From contig JAJQJQ010000039.1 of NCBI GenBank assembly GCA_028622995.1, forward strand, positions 310,001 through 374,000: a DNA stretch of 64,000 bases, in the 5' to 3' direction. This document shows, piece after piece, positions 14,001 through 23,980 of the stretch. The stretch's first letter is position 1. Each line of letters opens with the position of its first letter. The notes under the pieces are model-generated. The model saw only the letters and a program-made list of their open reading frames with translations, ran no database searches and was not told where the DNA came from. Made by a program: the position numbers and the translations under genes. This DNA comes from Panagrolaimus kolymaensis. Taxonomy: Eukaryota; Nematoda; Chromadorea; Rhabditida; Panagrolaimidae.

Positions 14001-15106
14001 TAATTCAAAACGAGTTTCATTAATGTTTTGACTCATGGCTTGTTGCTTGATGCAACAGTAAAAATATAATTTTAGGTTGAAGGTCATAAATGGTATGCGA
14101 TTCAAAATCACTTTGGGAATAATTTTGAAATAATTAATAAAAAATATTTAAAACAAAATATTCATATGTCCAATTCAAGCCCTAATTCAAAACGAGTTTC
14201 ATTAATGTTTTGACTCATGGCTTGTTGCTTGATGCAACAGTAAAAATATAATTTTAGGTTGAAGGTCATAAATGGTATGCGATTCAAAATCACTTTGGGA
14301 ATAATTTTGAAATAATTAATAAAAAATATTTAAAACAAAATATTCATATGTCCAATTCAAGCCCTAATTCAAAACGAGTTTCATTAATGTTTTGACTCAT
14401 GGCTTGTTGCTTGATGCAACAGTAAAAATATAATTTTAGGTTGAAGGTCATAAATGGTATGCGATTCAAAATCACTTTGGGAATTATTTTGAAATAATTA
14501 ATAAAAAATATTTAAAACAAAATATTCATATGTCCAATTCAAGCCCTAATTCAAAACGAGTTTCATTAATGTTTTGACTCATGGCTTGTTGCTTGATGCA
14601 ACAGTAAAAATATAATTTTAGGTTGAAGGTCATAAATGGTATGCGATTCAAAATCACTTTGGGAATAATTTTGAAATAATTAATAAAAAATATTTAAAAC
14701 AAAATATTCATATGTCCAATTCAAGCCCTAATTCAAAACGAGTTTCATTAATGTTTTGACTCATGGCTTGTTGCTTGATGCAACAGTAAAAATATAATTT
14801 TAGGTTGAAGGTCATAAATGGTATGCGATTCAAAATCCCCTTGGGAATAATTTTGATATAATTAATAAAAAATATTTGGCTTAAAATATTCATATGTCCA
14901 ATTCAAGCCCTAATTCAAAACGAGTTTCATTAATGTTTTGACTCATGGCTTGTTGCTTGATGCAACAGTAAAAATATAATTTTAGGTTGAAGGTCATAAA
15001 TGGTATGCGATTCAAAATCACTTTGGGAATAATTTTGAAATAATTAATAAAAAATATTTAAAACAAAATATTCATATGTCCAATTCAAGCCCTAATTCAA
15101 AACGAG
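5097..15106. repeat. A1-dominated interior with periodic hybrid + A2 pairs
   Basis: This stretch is mostly consecutive A1 copies. Pairs made of a hybrid copy (A1 middle, A2 right end) followed by a full A2 copy start at 5097, 7281, 10193 and 13287, which is 12, 16 and 17 monomers apart. The pairs at 10193 and 13287 share two further variants, TATGTGATTC and GGGAATTATT. Several A1 copies between them also have GGGAATTATT (9465, 11467, 11649, 12013, 12195, 12923, 14379). This suggests a large, poorly preserved higher-order unit of about 2.2-3.1 kb. No unique DNA is present. Confidence 0.7.
7645..7826. repeat. Reverse hybrid A monomer (A2 middle, A1 right end)
   Basis: This copy has CCCCTTGGG, the A2 state, followed by GAAATAATT and the AAAACA spacer, the A1 states. 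It is the reciprocal of the hybrids at 729, 5097 and 7281. Both recombinant classes therefore exist in the array, with the switch lying between the GGG motif and the GATATAATT/GAAATAATT site. Gene conversion or unequal crossing-over within a monomer would explain this. Confidence 0.8.
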
Positions 15107-15287
15107 TTTCACACTTATGTCTTTCATCAAAGCTTGCTTGATGCAACAGTATAAATATAATTTTTGGTTGAAGGTCATAAATGGTATGCGATTCAAAATC
15201 ACTTTGGGAATAATTTTGAAATAATTAATAAAAAATATTTAAAACAAAATATTCATATATCCAATTCAAGCCCTAATTCAAAACGAG
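15107..15287. repeat. Representative A3 monomer (181 bp, replaced head block)
   Basis: After TTTC this copy reads ACACTTATGTCTTTCATCAA where A1 and A2 have ATTAATGTTTTGACTCATGG. The copies re-join at GCTTGATGCAACAGT. The replaced block makes the monomer 1 bp shorter. It removes the outer pairs of the TGTTGC/GCAACA dyad but creates a CATCAA/TTGATG dyad and an AAGCTT palindrome. A3-block starts are at 15111, 15656, 16201, 16382, 16563, 17108, 17289, 17470, 18197, 18378, 18923, 19286 and 19649. Linked states nearby are GTATAAATA, TTTTTGG and CATATATCC, each in only some copies. Confidence 0.9.
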
Positions 15288-15651
15288 TTTCATTAATGTT
15301 TTGACTCATGGCTTGTTGCTTGATGCAACAGTAAAAATATAATTTTTGGTTGAAGGTCATAAATGGTATGCGATTCAAAATCCCTTTGGGAATAATTTTG
15401 AAATAATTAATAAAAAATATTTAAAACAAAATATTCATATGTCCAATTCAAGCCCTAATTCAAAACGAGTTTCATTAATGTTTTGACTCATGGCTTGTTG
15501 CTTGATGCAACAGTAAAAATATAATTTTTGGTTGAAGGTCATAAATGGTATGCGATTCAAAATCCCTTTGGGAATAATTTTGAAATAATTATTAAAAAAT
15601 ATTTAAAACAAAATATTCATATGTCCAATTCAAGCCCTAATTCAAAACGAG

Positions 15652-18554
15652 TTTCACACTTATGTCTTTCATCAAAGCTTGCTTGATGCAACAGTATAAA
15701 TATAATTTTTGGTTGAAGGTCATAAATGGTATGCGATTCAAAATCCCCTTAGGAATAATTTTGATATAATTAATAAAAAATATTTGGCTTAAAATATTCA
15801 TATGTCCAATTCAAGCCCTAATTCAAAACGAGTTTCATTAATGTTTTGACTCATGGCTTGTTGCTTGATGCAACAGTAAAAATATAATTTTAGGTTGAAG
15901 GTCATAAATGGTATGTGATTCAAAATCACTTTGGGAATTATTTTGATATAATTAATAAAAAATATTTGGCTTAAAATATTCATATGTCCAATTCAAGCCC
16001 TAATTCAAAACGAGTTTCATTAATGTTTTGACTCATGGCTTGTTGCTTGATGCAACAGTAAAAATATAATTTTAGGTTGAAGGTCATAAATGGTATGCGA
16101 TTCAAAATCACTTTGGGAATAATTTTGAAATACTTAATAAAAAATATTTAAAACAAAATATTCATATGTCCAATTCAAGCCCTAATTCAAAACGAGTTTC
16201 ACACTTATGTCTTTCATCAAAGCTTGCTTGATGCAACAGTAAAAATATAATTTTTGGTTGAAGGTCATAAATGGTATGCGATTCAAAATCCCCTTGGGAA
16301 TAATTTTGATATAATTAATAAAAAATATTTGGCTTAAAATATTCATATATCCAATTCAAGCCCTAATTCAAAACGAGTTTCACACTTATGTCTTTCATCA
16401 AAGCTTGCTTGATGCAACAGTATAAATATAATTTTTGGTTGAAGGTCATAAATGGTATGCGATTCAAAATCCCTTTGGGAATAATTTTGAAATAATTAAT
16501 AAAAAATATTTAAAACAAAATATTCATATGTCCAATTCAAGCCCTAATTCAAAACGAGTTTCACACTTATGTCTTTCATCAAAGCTTGCTTGATGCAACA
16601 GTATAAATATAATTTTTGGTTGAAGGTCATAAATGGTATGCGATTCAAAATCCCCTTAGGAATAATTTTGATATAATTAATAAAAAATATTTGGCTTAAA
16701 ATATTCATATGTCCAATTCAAGCCCTAATTCAAAACGAGTTTCATTAATGTTTTGACTCATGGCTTGTTGCTTGATGCAACAGTAAAAATATAATTTTAG
16801 GTTGAAGGTCATAAATGGTATGTGATTCAAAATCACTTTGGGAATTATTTTGATATAATTAATAAAAAATATTTGGCTTAAAATATTCATATGTCCAATT
16901 CAAGCCCTAATTCAAAACGAGTTTCATTAATGTTTTGACTCATGGCTTGTTGCTTGATGCAACAGTAAAAATATAATTTTAGGTTGAAGGTCATAAATGG
17001 TATGCGATTCAAAATCACTTTGGGAATAATTTTGAAATACTTAATAAAAAATATTTAAAACAAAATATTCATATGTCCAATTCAAGCCCTAATTCAAAAC
17101 GAGTTTCACACTTATGTCTTTCATCAAAGCTTGCTTGATGCAACAGTAAAAATATAATTTTTGGTTGAAGGTCATAAATGGTATGCGATTCAAAATCCCC
17201 TTGGGAATAATTTTGATATAATTAATAAAAAATATTTGGCTTAAAATATTCATATATCCAATTCAAGCCCTAATTCAAAACGAGTTTCACACTTATGTCT
17301 TTCATCAAAGCTTACTTGATGCAACAGTATAAATATAATTTTTGGTTGAAGGTCATAAATGGTATGCGATTCAAAATCCCTTTGGGAATAATTTTGAAAT
17401 AATTAATAAAAAATATTTAAAACAAAATATTCATATGTCCAATTCAAGCCCTAATTCAAAACGAGTTTCACACTTATGTCTTTCATCAAAGCTTGCTTGA
17501 TGCAACAGTATAAATATAATTTTTGGTTGAAGGTCATAAATGGTATGCGATTCAAAATCCCCTTAGGAATAATTTTGATATAATTAATAAAAAATATTTG
17601 GCTTAAAATATTCATATGTCCAATTCAAGCCCTAATTCAAAACGAGTTTCATTAATGTTTTGACTCATGGCTTGTTGCTTGATGCAACAGTAAAAATATA
17701 ATTTTAGGTTGAAGGTCATAAATGGTATGTGATTCAAAATCACTTTGGGAATTATTTTGAAATACTTAATAAAAAATATTTAAAACAAAATATTCATATG
17801 TCCAATTCAAGCCCTAATTCAAAACGAGTTTCATTAATGTTTTGACTCATGGCTTGTTGCTTGATGCAACAGTAAAAATATAATTTTAGGTTGAAGGTCA
17901 TAAATGGTATGTGATTCAAAATCACTTTGGGAATTATTTTGATATAATTAATAAAAAATATTTGGCTTAAAATATTCATATGTCCAATTCAAGCCCTAAT
18001 TCAAAACGAGTTTCATTAATGTTTTGACTCATGGCTTGTTGCTTGATGCAACAGTAAAAATATAATTTTAGGTTGAAGGTCATAAATGGTATGCGATTCA
18101 AAATCACTTTGGGAATAATTTTGAAATACTTAATAAAAAATATTTAAAACAAAATATTCATATGTCCAATTCAAGCCCTAATTCAAAACGAGTTTCACAC
18201 TTATGTCTTTCATCAAAGCTTGCTTGATGCAACAGTAAAAATATAATTTTTGGTTGAAGGTCATAAATGGTATGCGATTCAAAATCCCCTTGGGAATAAT
18301 TTTGATATAATTAATAAAAAATATTTGGCTTAAAATATTCATATATCCAATTCAAGCCCTAATTCAAAACGAGTTTCACACTTATGTCTTTCATCAAAGC
18401 TTGCTTGATGCAACAGTATAAATATAATTTTTGGTTGAAGGTCATAAATGGTATGCGATTCAAAATCACTTTGGGAATAATTTTGAAACAATTAATAAAA
18501 AATATTTAAAACAAAATATTCATATGTCCAATTCAAGCCCTAATTCAAAACGAG
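15652..18554. repeat. Five-monomer higher-order repeat, 907 bp, with one six-monomer copy
   Basis: Three units start at 15652, 16559 and 17466. The first two have the same five-monomer order: A3 with CCCCTTAGG; a TATGTGATTC copy with GGGAATTATT and GGCTTA; a GAAATACTT copy; A3 with GTAAAAATA and CATATATCC; A3 with GTATAAATA. They are 907 bp each (three 181-bp plus two 182-bp copies). The third unit is 1089 bp because of an added chimeric monomer at 17647-17828, and its last member has switched from CCCTTTGGG to CACTTTGGG. Confidence 0.87.
17647..17828. repeat. Chimeric extra A monomer in the third higher-order unit
   Basis: The left part matches the second member of the five-monomer unit (TATGTGATTC, GGGAATTATT). 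The right part matches the third member (GAAATACTT, AAAACA spacer). It is followed by a normal second member and a normal third member. This is the product expected when two unit copies cross over unequally inside a monomer. Confidence 0.82.
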
Positions 18555-18918
18555 TTTCATTAATGTTTTGACTCATGGCTTGTTGCTTGATGCAACAGTA
18601 AAAATATAATTTTTGGTTGAAGGTCATAAATGGTATGCGATTCAAAATCCCCTTAGGAATAATTTTGATATAATTAATAAAAAATATTTGGCTTAAAATA
18701 TTCATATGTCCAATTCAAGCCCTAATTCAAAACGAGTTTCATTAATGTTTTGACTCATGGCTTGTTGCTTGATGCAACAGTATAAATATAATTTTTGGTT
18801 GAAGGTCATAAATGGTATGCGATTCAAAATCCCCTTAGGAATAATTTTGATATAATTAATAAAAAATATTTGGCTTAAAATATTCATATGTCCAATTCAA
18901 GCCCTAATTCAAAACGAG

Positions 18919-19834
18919 TTTCACACTTATGTCTTTCATCAAAGCTTGCTTGATGCAACAGTAAAAATATAATTTTTGGTTGAAGGTCATAAATGGTATG
19001 CGATTCAAATTCACTTTGGGAATAATTTTGAAATAATTAATAAAAAATATTTAAAACAAAATATTCATATATCCAATTCAAGCCCTAATTCAAAACGAGT
19101 TTCATTAATGTTTTGACTCATGGCTTGTTGCTTGATGCAACAGTAAAAATATAATTTTTGGTTGAAGGTCATAAATGGTATGCGATTCAAAATCCCTTTG
19201 GGAATAATTTTGAAATAATTAATAAAAAATATTTAAAACAAAATATTCATATGTCCAATTCAAGCCCTAATTCAAAACGAGTTTCACACTTATGTCTTTC
19301 ATCAAAGCTTGCTTGATGCAACAGTATAAATATAATTTTTGGTTGAAGGTCATAAATGGTATGCGATTCAAAATCACTTTGGGAATAATTTTGAAATAAT
19401 TAATAAAAAATATTTAAAACAAAATATTCATATATCCAATTCAAGCCCTAATTCAAAACGAGTTTCATTAATGTTTTGACTCATGGCTTGTTGCTTGATG
19501 CAACAGTAAAAATATAATTTTTGGTTGAAGGTCATAAATGGTATGCGATTCAAAATCCCTTTGGGAATAATTTTGAAATAATTAATAAAAAATATTTAAA
19601 ACAAAATATTCATATGTCCAATTCAAGCCCTAATTCAAAACGAGTTTCACACTTATGTCTTTCATCAAAGCTTGCTTGATGCAACAGTATAAATATAATT
19701 TTTGGTTGAAGGTCATAAATGGTATGCGATTCAAAATCACTTTGGGAATAATTTTGAAATAATTAATAAAAAATATTTAAAACAAAATATTCATATATCC
19801 AATTCAAGCCCTAATTCAAAACGAGTTTCATTAA
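18919..19834. repeat. Dimeric A3-A1 higher-order repeat, 363 bp, at the array boundary
   Basis: A3 copies at 18919, 19282 and 19645 alternate with ordinary-head copies at 19100 and 19463, giving a 363-bp period (181 + 182). The A3 copies have CACTTTGGG (the first has a private CAAATTCACTTTGGG variant) and CATATATCC. The alternates have CCCTTTGGG and CATATGTCC. The third unit is cut off 9 bases into its second monomer, where array B begins. Confidence 0.85.
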
Positions 19835-19842
19835 ATCAATCC
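19826..19842. other. Abrupt A/B satellite junction
   Basis: Array A can be followed as TTTCATTAA to 19834, 9 bases into a new monomer. Array B can be followed leftwards as AATCAATCCACG to 19834. The two matches share the single A at 19834, so the joint has at most 1 bp of microhomology. No target-site duplication, transposon end or unique spacer lies between them. Both arrays run in their usual orientation up to the joint. Confidence 0.9.
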
Positions 19843-20471
19843 ACGAAGATTAATTTACATAAACTAATTCGAAGATCAGAAACTCAATTTCTTTGAATTG
19901 CGGCTATTTATTTTATTTACCAAATATTTTTTATTTGTTTTTTTAAAGTCAAAAGTGCATCCCATTTTTAACTGGATGCCTCGAATTAAGGTGAATCAAT
20001 CCACGAAGATTAATTTACATAAACTAATTCGAAGATCAGAAACTCAATTTCTTTGAATTGCGGCTATTTATTTTATTTTCCAAATATTTTTTATTTGTTT
20101 TTTTAAAGTCAAAAGTGCATCCCATTTTTAACTGGATGCCTCGAATTAAGGTGATTCAATCCACGAAGATTAATTTACATAAACTAATTCGAAGATCGAA
20201 ACTCAATTTCTTTGAATTGCGGCTATTTATTTTATTTTCCAAATATTTTTTATTTGATTTTTTAAAGTCAAAAGTTCATCCCATTTTTAACTGGATGCCT
20301 CGAATTAAGGTGAATCAATCCACGAAGATTAATTTACATAAACTAATTCGAAGATCGAAACTCAATTTCTTTGAATTGCGGCTATTTATTTTATTTTCCA
20401 AATATTTTTTATTTGATTTTTTAAAGTCAAAAGTGCATCCCATTTTTAACTGGATGCCTCGAATTAAGGTG
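19834..20471. repeat. Edge copies of array B with private variants
   Basis: Three of the first four copies next to the junction carry changes I did not find elsewhere: TTTACCAAAT for TTTTCCAAAT in the first, and GTGATTCAATCC plus AAGTTCATCC around and within the third (starting at 20154). The remaining sequence is ordinary B1 with the 160- or 159-bp alleles. An excess of private changes at the edge matches what is seen on the A side. Confidence 0.7.
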
Positions 20472-23400
20472 AATCAATCCATGAAGATTCATTTACATAA
20501 ACAAAATCGAACATCAGAAACTCAAAATTTATGAATTGCGGCTATTTTGTTTCTTTTCCAAATATTTTTTATTTGATTTTTTAAAGTCAAAAGTGCATCC
20601 CATTTTTAACTGGATGCCTCGAATTAAGGTGAATCAATCCATGAAGATTCATTTACATAAACAAAATCGAACATCAGAAACTCAAAATTTATGAATTGCG
20701 GCTATTTTGTTTCTTTTCCAAATATTTTTTATTTGATTTTTTAAAGTCAAAAGTGCATCCCATTTTTAACTGGATGCCTCGAATTAAGGTGAATCAATCC
20801 ACGAAGATTAATTTACATAAACTAATTCGAAGATCGAAACTCAATTTCTTTGAATTGCGGCTATTTATTTTATTTTCCAAATATTTTTTATTTGATTTTT
20901 TAAAGTCAAAAGTGCATCCCATTTTTAACTGGATGCCTCGAATTAAGGTGAATCAATCCACGAAGATTAATTTACATAAACTAATTCGAAGATCGAAACT
21001 CAATTTCTTTGAATTGCGGCTATTTATTTTATTTTCCAAATATTTTTTATTTGATTTTTTAAAGTCAAAAGTGCATCCCATTTTTAACTGGATGCCTCGA
21101 ATTAAGGTGAATCAATCCACGAAGATTAATTTACATAAACTAATTCGAAGATCGAAACTCAATTTCTTTGAATTGCGGCTATTTATTTTATTTTCCAAAT
21201 ATTTTTTATTTGATTTTTTAAAGTCAAAAGTGCATCCCATTTTTAACTGGATGCCTCGAATTAAGGTGAATCAATCCACGAAGATTAATTTACATAAACT
21301 AATTCGAAGATCAGAAACTCAATTTCTTTGAATTGCGGCTATTTATTTTATTTTCCAAATATTTTTTATTTGTTTTTTTAAAGTCAAAAGTGCATCCCAT
21401 TTTTAACTGGATGCCTCGAATTAAGGTGAATCAATCCACGAAGATTAATTTACATAAACTAATTCGAAGATCAGAAACTCAATTTCTTTGAATTGCGGCT
21501 ATTTATTTTATTTTCCAAATATTTTTTATTTGTTTTTTTAAAGTCAAAAGTGCATCCCATTTTTAACTGGATGCCTCGAATTAAGGTGAATCAATCCACG
21601 AAGATTAATTTACATAAACTAATTCGAAGATCAGAAACTCAATTTCTTTGAATTGCGGCTATTTATTTTATTTTCCAAATATTTTTTATTTGTTTTTTTA
21701 AAGTCAAAAGTGCATCCCATTTTTAACTGGATGCCTCGAATTAAGGTGAATCAATCCACGAAGATTAATTTACATAAACTAATTCGAAGATCGAAACTCA
21801 ATTTCTTTGAATTGCGGCTATTTATTTTATTTTCCAAATATTTTTTATTTGATTTTTTAAAGTCAAAAGTGCATCCCATTTTTAACTGGATGCCTCGAAT
21901 TAAGGTGAATCAATCCACGAAGATTAATTTACATAAACTAATTCGAAGATCGAAACTCAATTTCTTTGAATTGCGGCTATTTATTTTATTTTCCAAATAT
22001 TTTTTATTTGATTTTTTAAAGTCAAAAGTGCATCCCATTTTTAACTGGATGCCTCGAATTAAGGTGAATCAATCCACGAAGATTAATTTACATAAACTAA
22101 TTCGAAGATCAGAAACTCAATTTCTTTGAATTGCGGCTATTTATTTTATTTTCCAAATATTTTTTATTTGTTTTTTTAAAGTCAAAAGTGCATCCCATTT
22201 TTAACTGGATGCCTCGAATTAAGGTGAATCAATCCACGAAGATTAATTTACATAAACTAATTCGAAGATCGAAACTCAATTTCTTTGAATTGCGGCTATT
22301 TATTTTATTTTCCAAATATTTTTTATATGTTTTTTTAAAGTCAAAAGTGCATCCCATTTTTAACTGGATGCCTCGAATTAAGGTGAATCAATCCACGAAG
22401 ATTAATTTACATAAACTAATTCGAAGATCAGAAACTCAATTTCTTTGAATTGCGGCTATTTATTTTATTTTCCAAATATTTTTTATTTGTTTTTTTAAAG
22501 TCAAAAGTGCATCCCATTTTTAACTGGATGCCTCGAATTAAGGTGAATCAATCCACGAAGATTAATTTACATAAACTAATTCGAAGATCGAAACTCAATT
22601 TCTTTGAATTGCGGCTATTTATTTTATTTTCCAAATATTTTTTATTTGATTTTTTAAAGTCAAAAGTGCATCCCATTTTTAACTGGATGCCTCGAATTAA
22701 GGTGAATCAATCCACGAAGATTAATTTACATAAACTAATTCGAAGATCGAAACTCAATTTCTTTGAATTGCGGCTATTTATTTTATTTTCCAAATATTTT
22801 TTATTTGATTTTTTAAAGTCAAAAGTGCATCCCATTTTTAACTGGATGCCTCGAATTAAGGTGAATCAATCCACGAAGATTAATTTACATAAACTAATTC
22901 GAAGATCGAAACTCAATTTCTTTGAATTGCGGCTATTTATTTTATTTTCCAAATATTTTTTATATGTTTTTTTAAAGTCAAAAGTGCATCCCATTTTTAA
23001 CTGGATGCCTCGAATTAAGGTGAATCAATCCACGAAGATTAATTTACATAAACTAATTCGAAGATCGAAACTCAATTTCTTTGAATTGCGGCTATTTATT
23101 TTATTTTCCAAATATTTTTTATTTGATTTTTTAAAGTCAAAAGTGCATCCCATTTTTAACTGGATGCCTCGAATTAAGGTGAATCAATCCACGAAGATTA
23201 ATTTACATAAACTAATTCGAAGATCGAAACTCAATTTCTTTGAATTGCGGCTATTTATTTTATTTTCCAAATATTTTTTATATGTTTTTTTAAAGTCAAA
23301 AGTGCATCCCATTTTTAACTGGATGCCTCGAATTAAGGTGAATCAATCCACGAAGATTAATTTACATAAACTAATTCGAAGATCAGAAACTCAATTTCTT

Positions 23401-23980
23401 TGAATTGCGGCTATTTATTTTATTTTCCAAATATTTTTTATATGTTTTTTTAAAGTCAAAAGTGCATCCCATTTTTAACTGGATGCCTCGAATTAAGGTG
23501 AATCAATCCACGAAGATTAATTTACATAAACTAATTCGAAGATCAGAAACTCAATTTCTTTGAATTGCGGCTATTTATTTTATTTTCCAAATATTTTTTA
23601 TTTGTTTTTTTAAAGTCAAAAGTGCATCCCATTTTTAACTGGATGCCTCGAATTAAGGTGAATCAATCCACGAAGATTAATTTACATAAACTAATTCGAA
23701 GATCAGAAACTCAATTTCTTTGAATTGCGGCTATTTATTTTATTTTCCAAATATTTTTTATATGTTTTTTTAAAGTCAAAAGTGCATCCCATTTTTAACT
23801 GGATGCCTCGAATTAAGGTGAATCAATCCACGAAGATTCATTTACATAAACAAAATCGAACATCAGAAACTCAAAATTTATGAATTGCGGCTATTTTGTT
23901 TCTTTTCCAAATATTTTTTATTTGATTTTTTAAAGTCAAAAGTGCATCCCATTTTTAACTGGATGCCTCGAATTAAGGTG

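Larger units (their letters stand above)
1..19834. repeat. Satellite array A, ~182-bp monomer, ~109 copies
   Basis: An uninterrupted head-to-tail array. The landmark TTTCATTAATG recurs at 1, 183, 365, 547, 729 and so on in exact 182-bp steps as far as 15107. Beyond that, 181-bp copies are mixed in. A typical copy has 48 G/C in 182 bases (about 26% GC) and two CpGs. Copies differ at only a few diagnostic sites, so the array is strongly homogenised. Its constant blocks are a TGTTGC/GCAACA dyad near the start, an AT-rich centre, an AATATTT/AAATATT dyad and a CATATG site. There is no inversion, insertion or unique DNA inside it. The minus strand has a recurring 61-codon open frame, but it appears and disappears with subtype changes and shows no coding signature. 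A centromeric or heterochromatic satellite is the likely class, inferred from monomer length and organisation. The array continues past the left window edge. Confidence 0.97.
15107..19834. repeat. Diverged right flank of array A with interspersed A3 copies
   Basis: All 13 A3 copies lie here and none lies in the first 15.1 kb. TTTTTGG replaces TTTTAGG in many copies, and several have CATATATCC, CCCCTTAGG or GAAATACTT, so per-copy diversity is higher than in the interior. Monomer length varies between 181 and 182 bp. The zone ends at the junction with array B. Higher divergence next to an array boundary is the pattern expected when exchange is less frequent at array ends. Confidence 0.85.

Noticed and set aside
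694..18887. Recurring 61-codon minus-strand open frame in array A
   Set aside because: It repeats with the monomer, is present or absent depending on A1/A2 subtype at its ends, and has no recognisable domain or ribosome-binding context. It is a by-product of the satellite.
19820..19850. Transposon end or target-site duplication at the A/B junction
   Set aside because: No terminal inverted repeat, poly-A tail, LTR-like end or duplicated flank could be seen at the joint.
19702..19896. A 64-codon + strand open frame across the A/B junction
   Set aside because: It only reads from the last A monomer into the first B monomer; no family resemblance or conserved start was seen.
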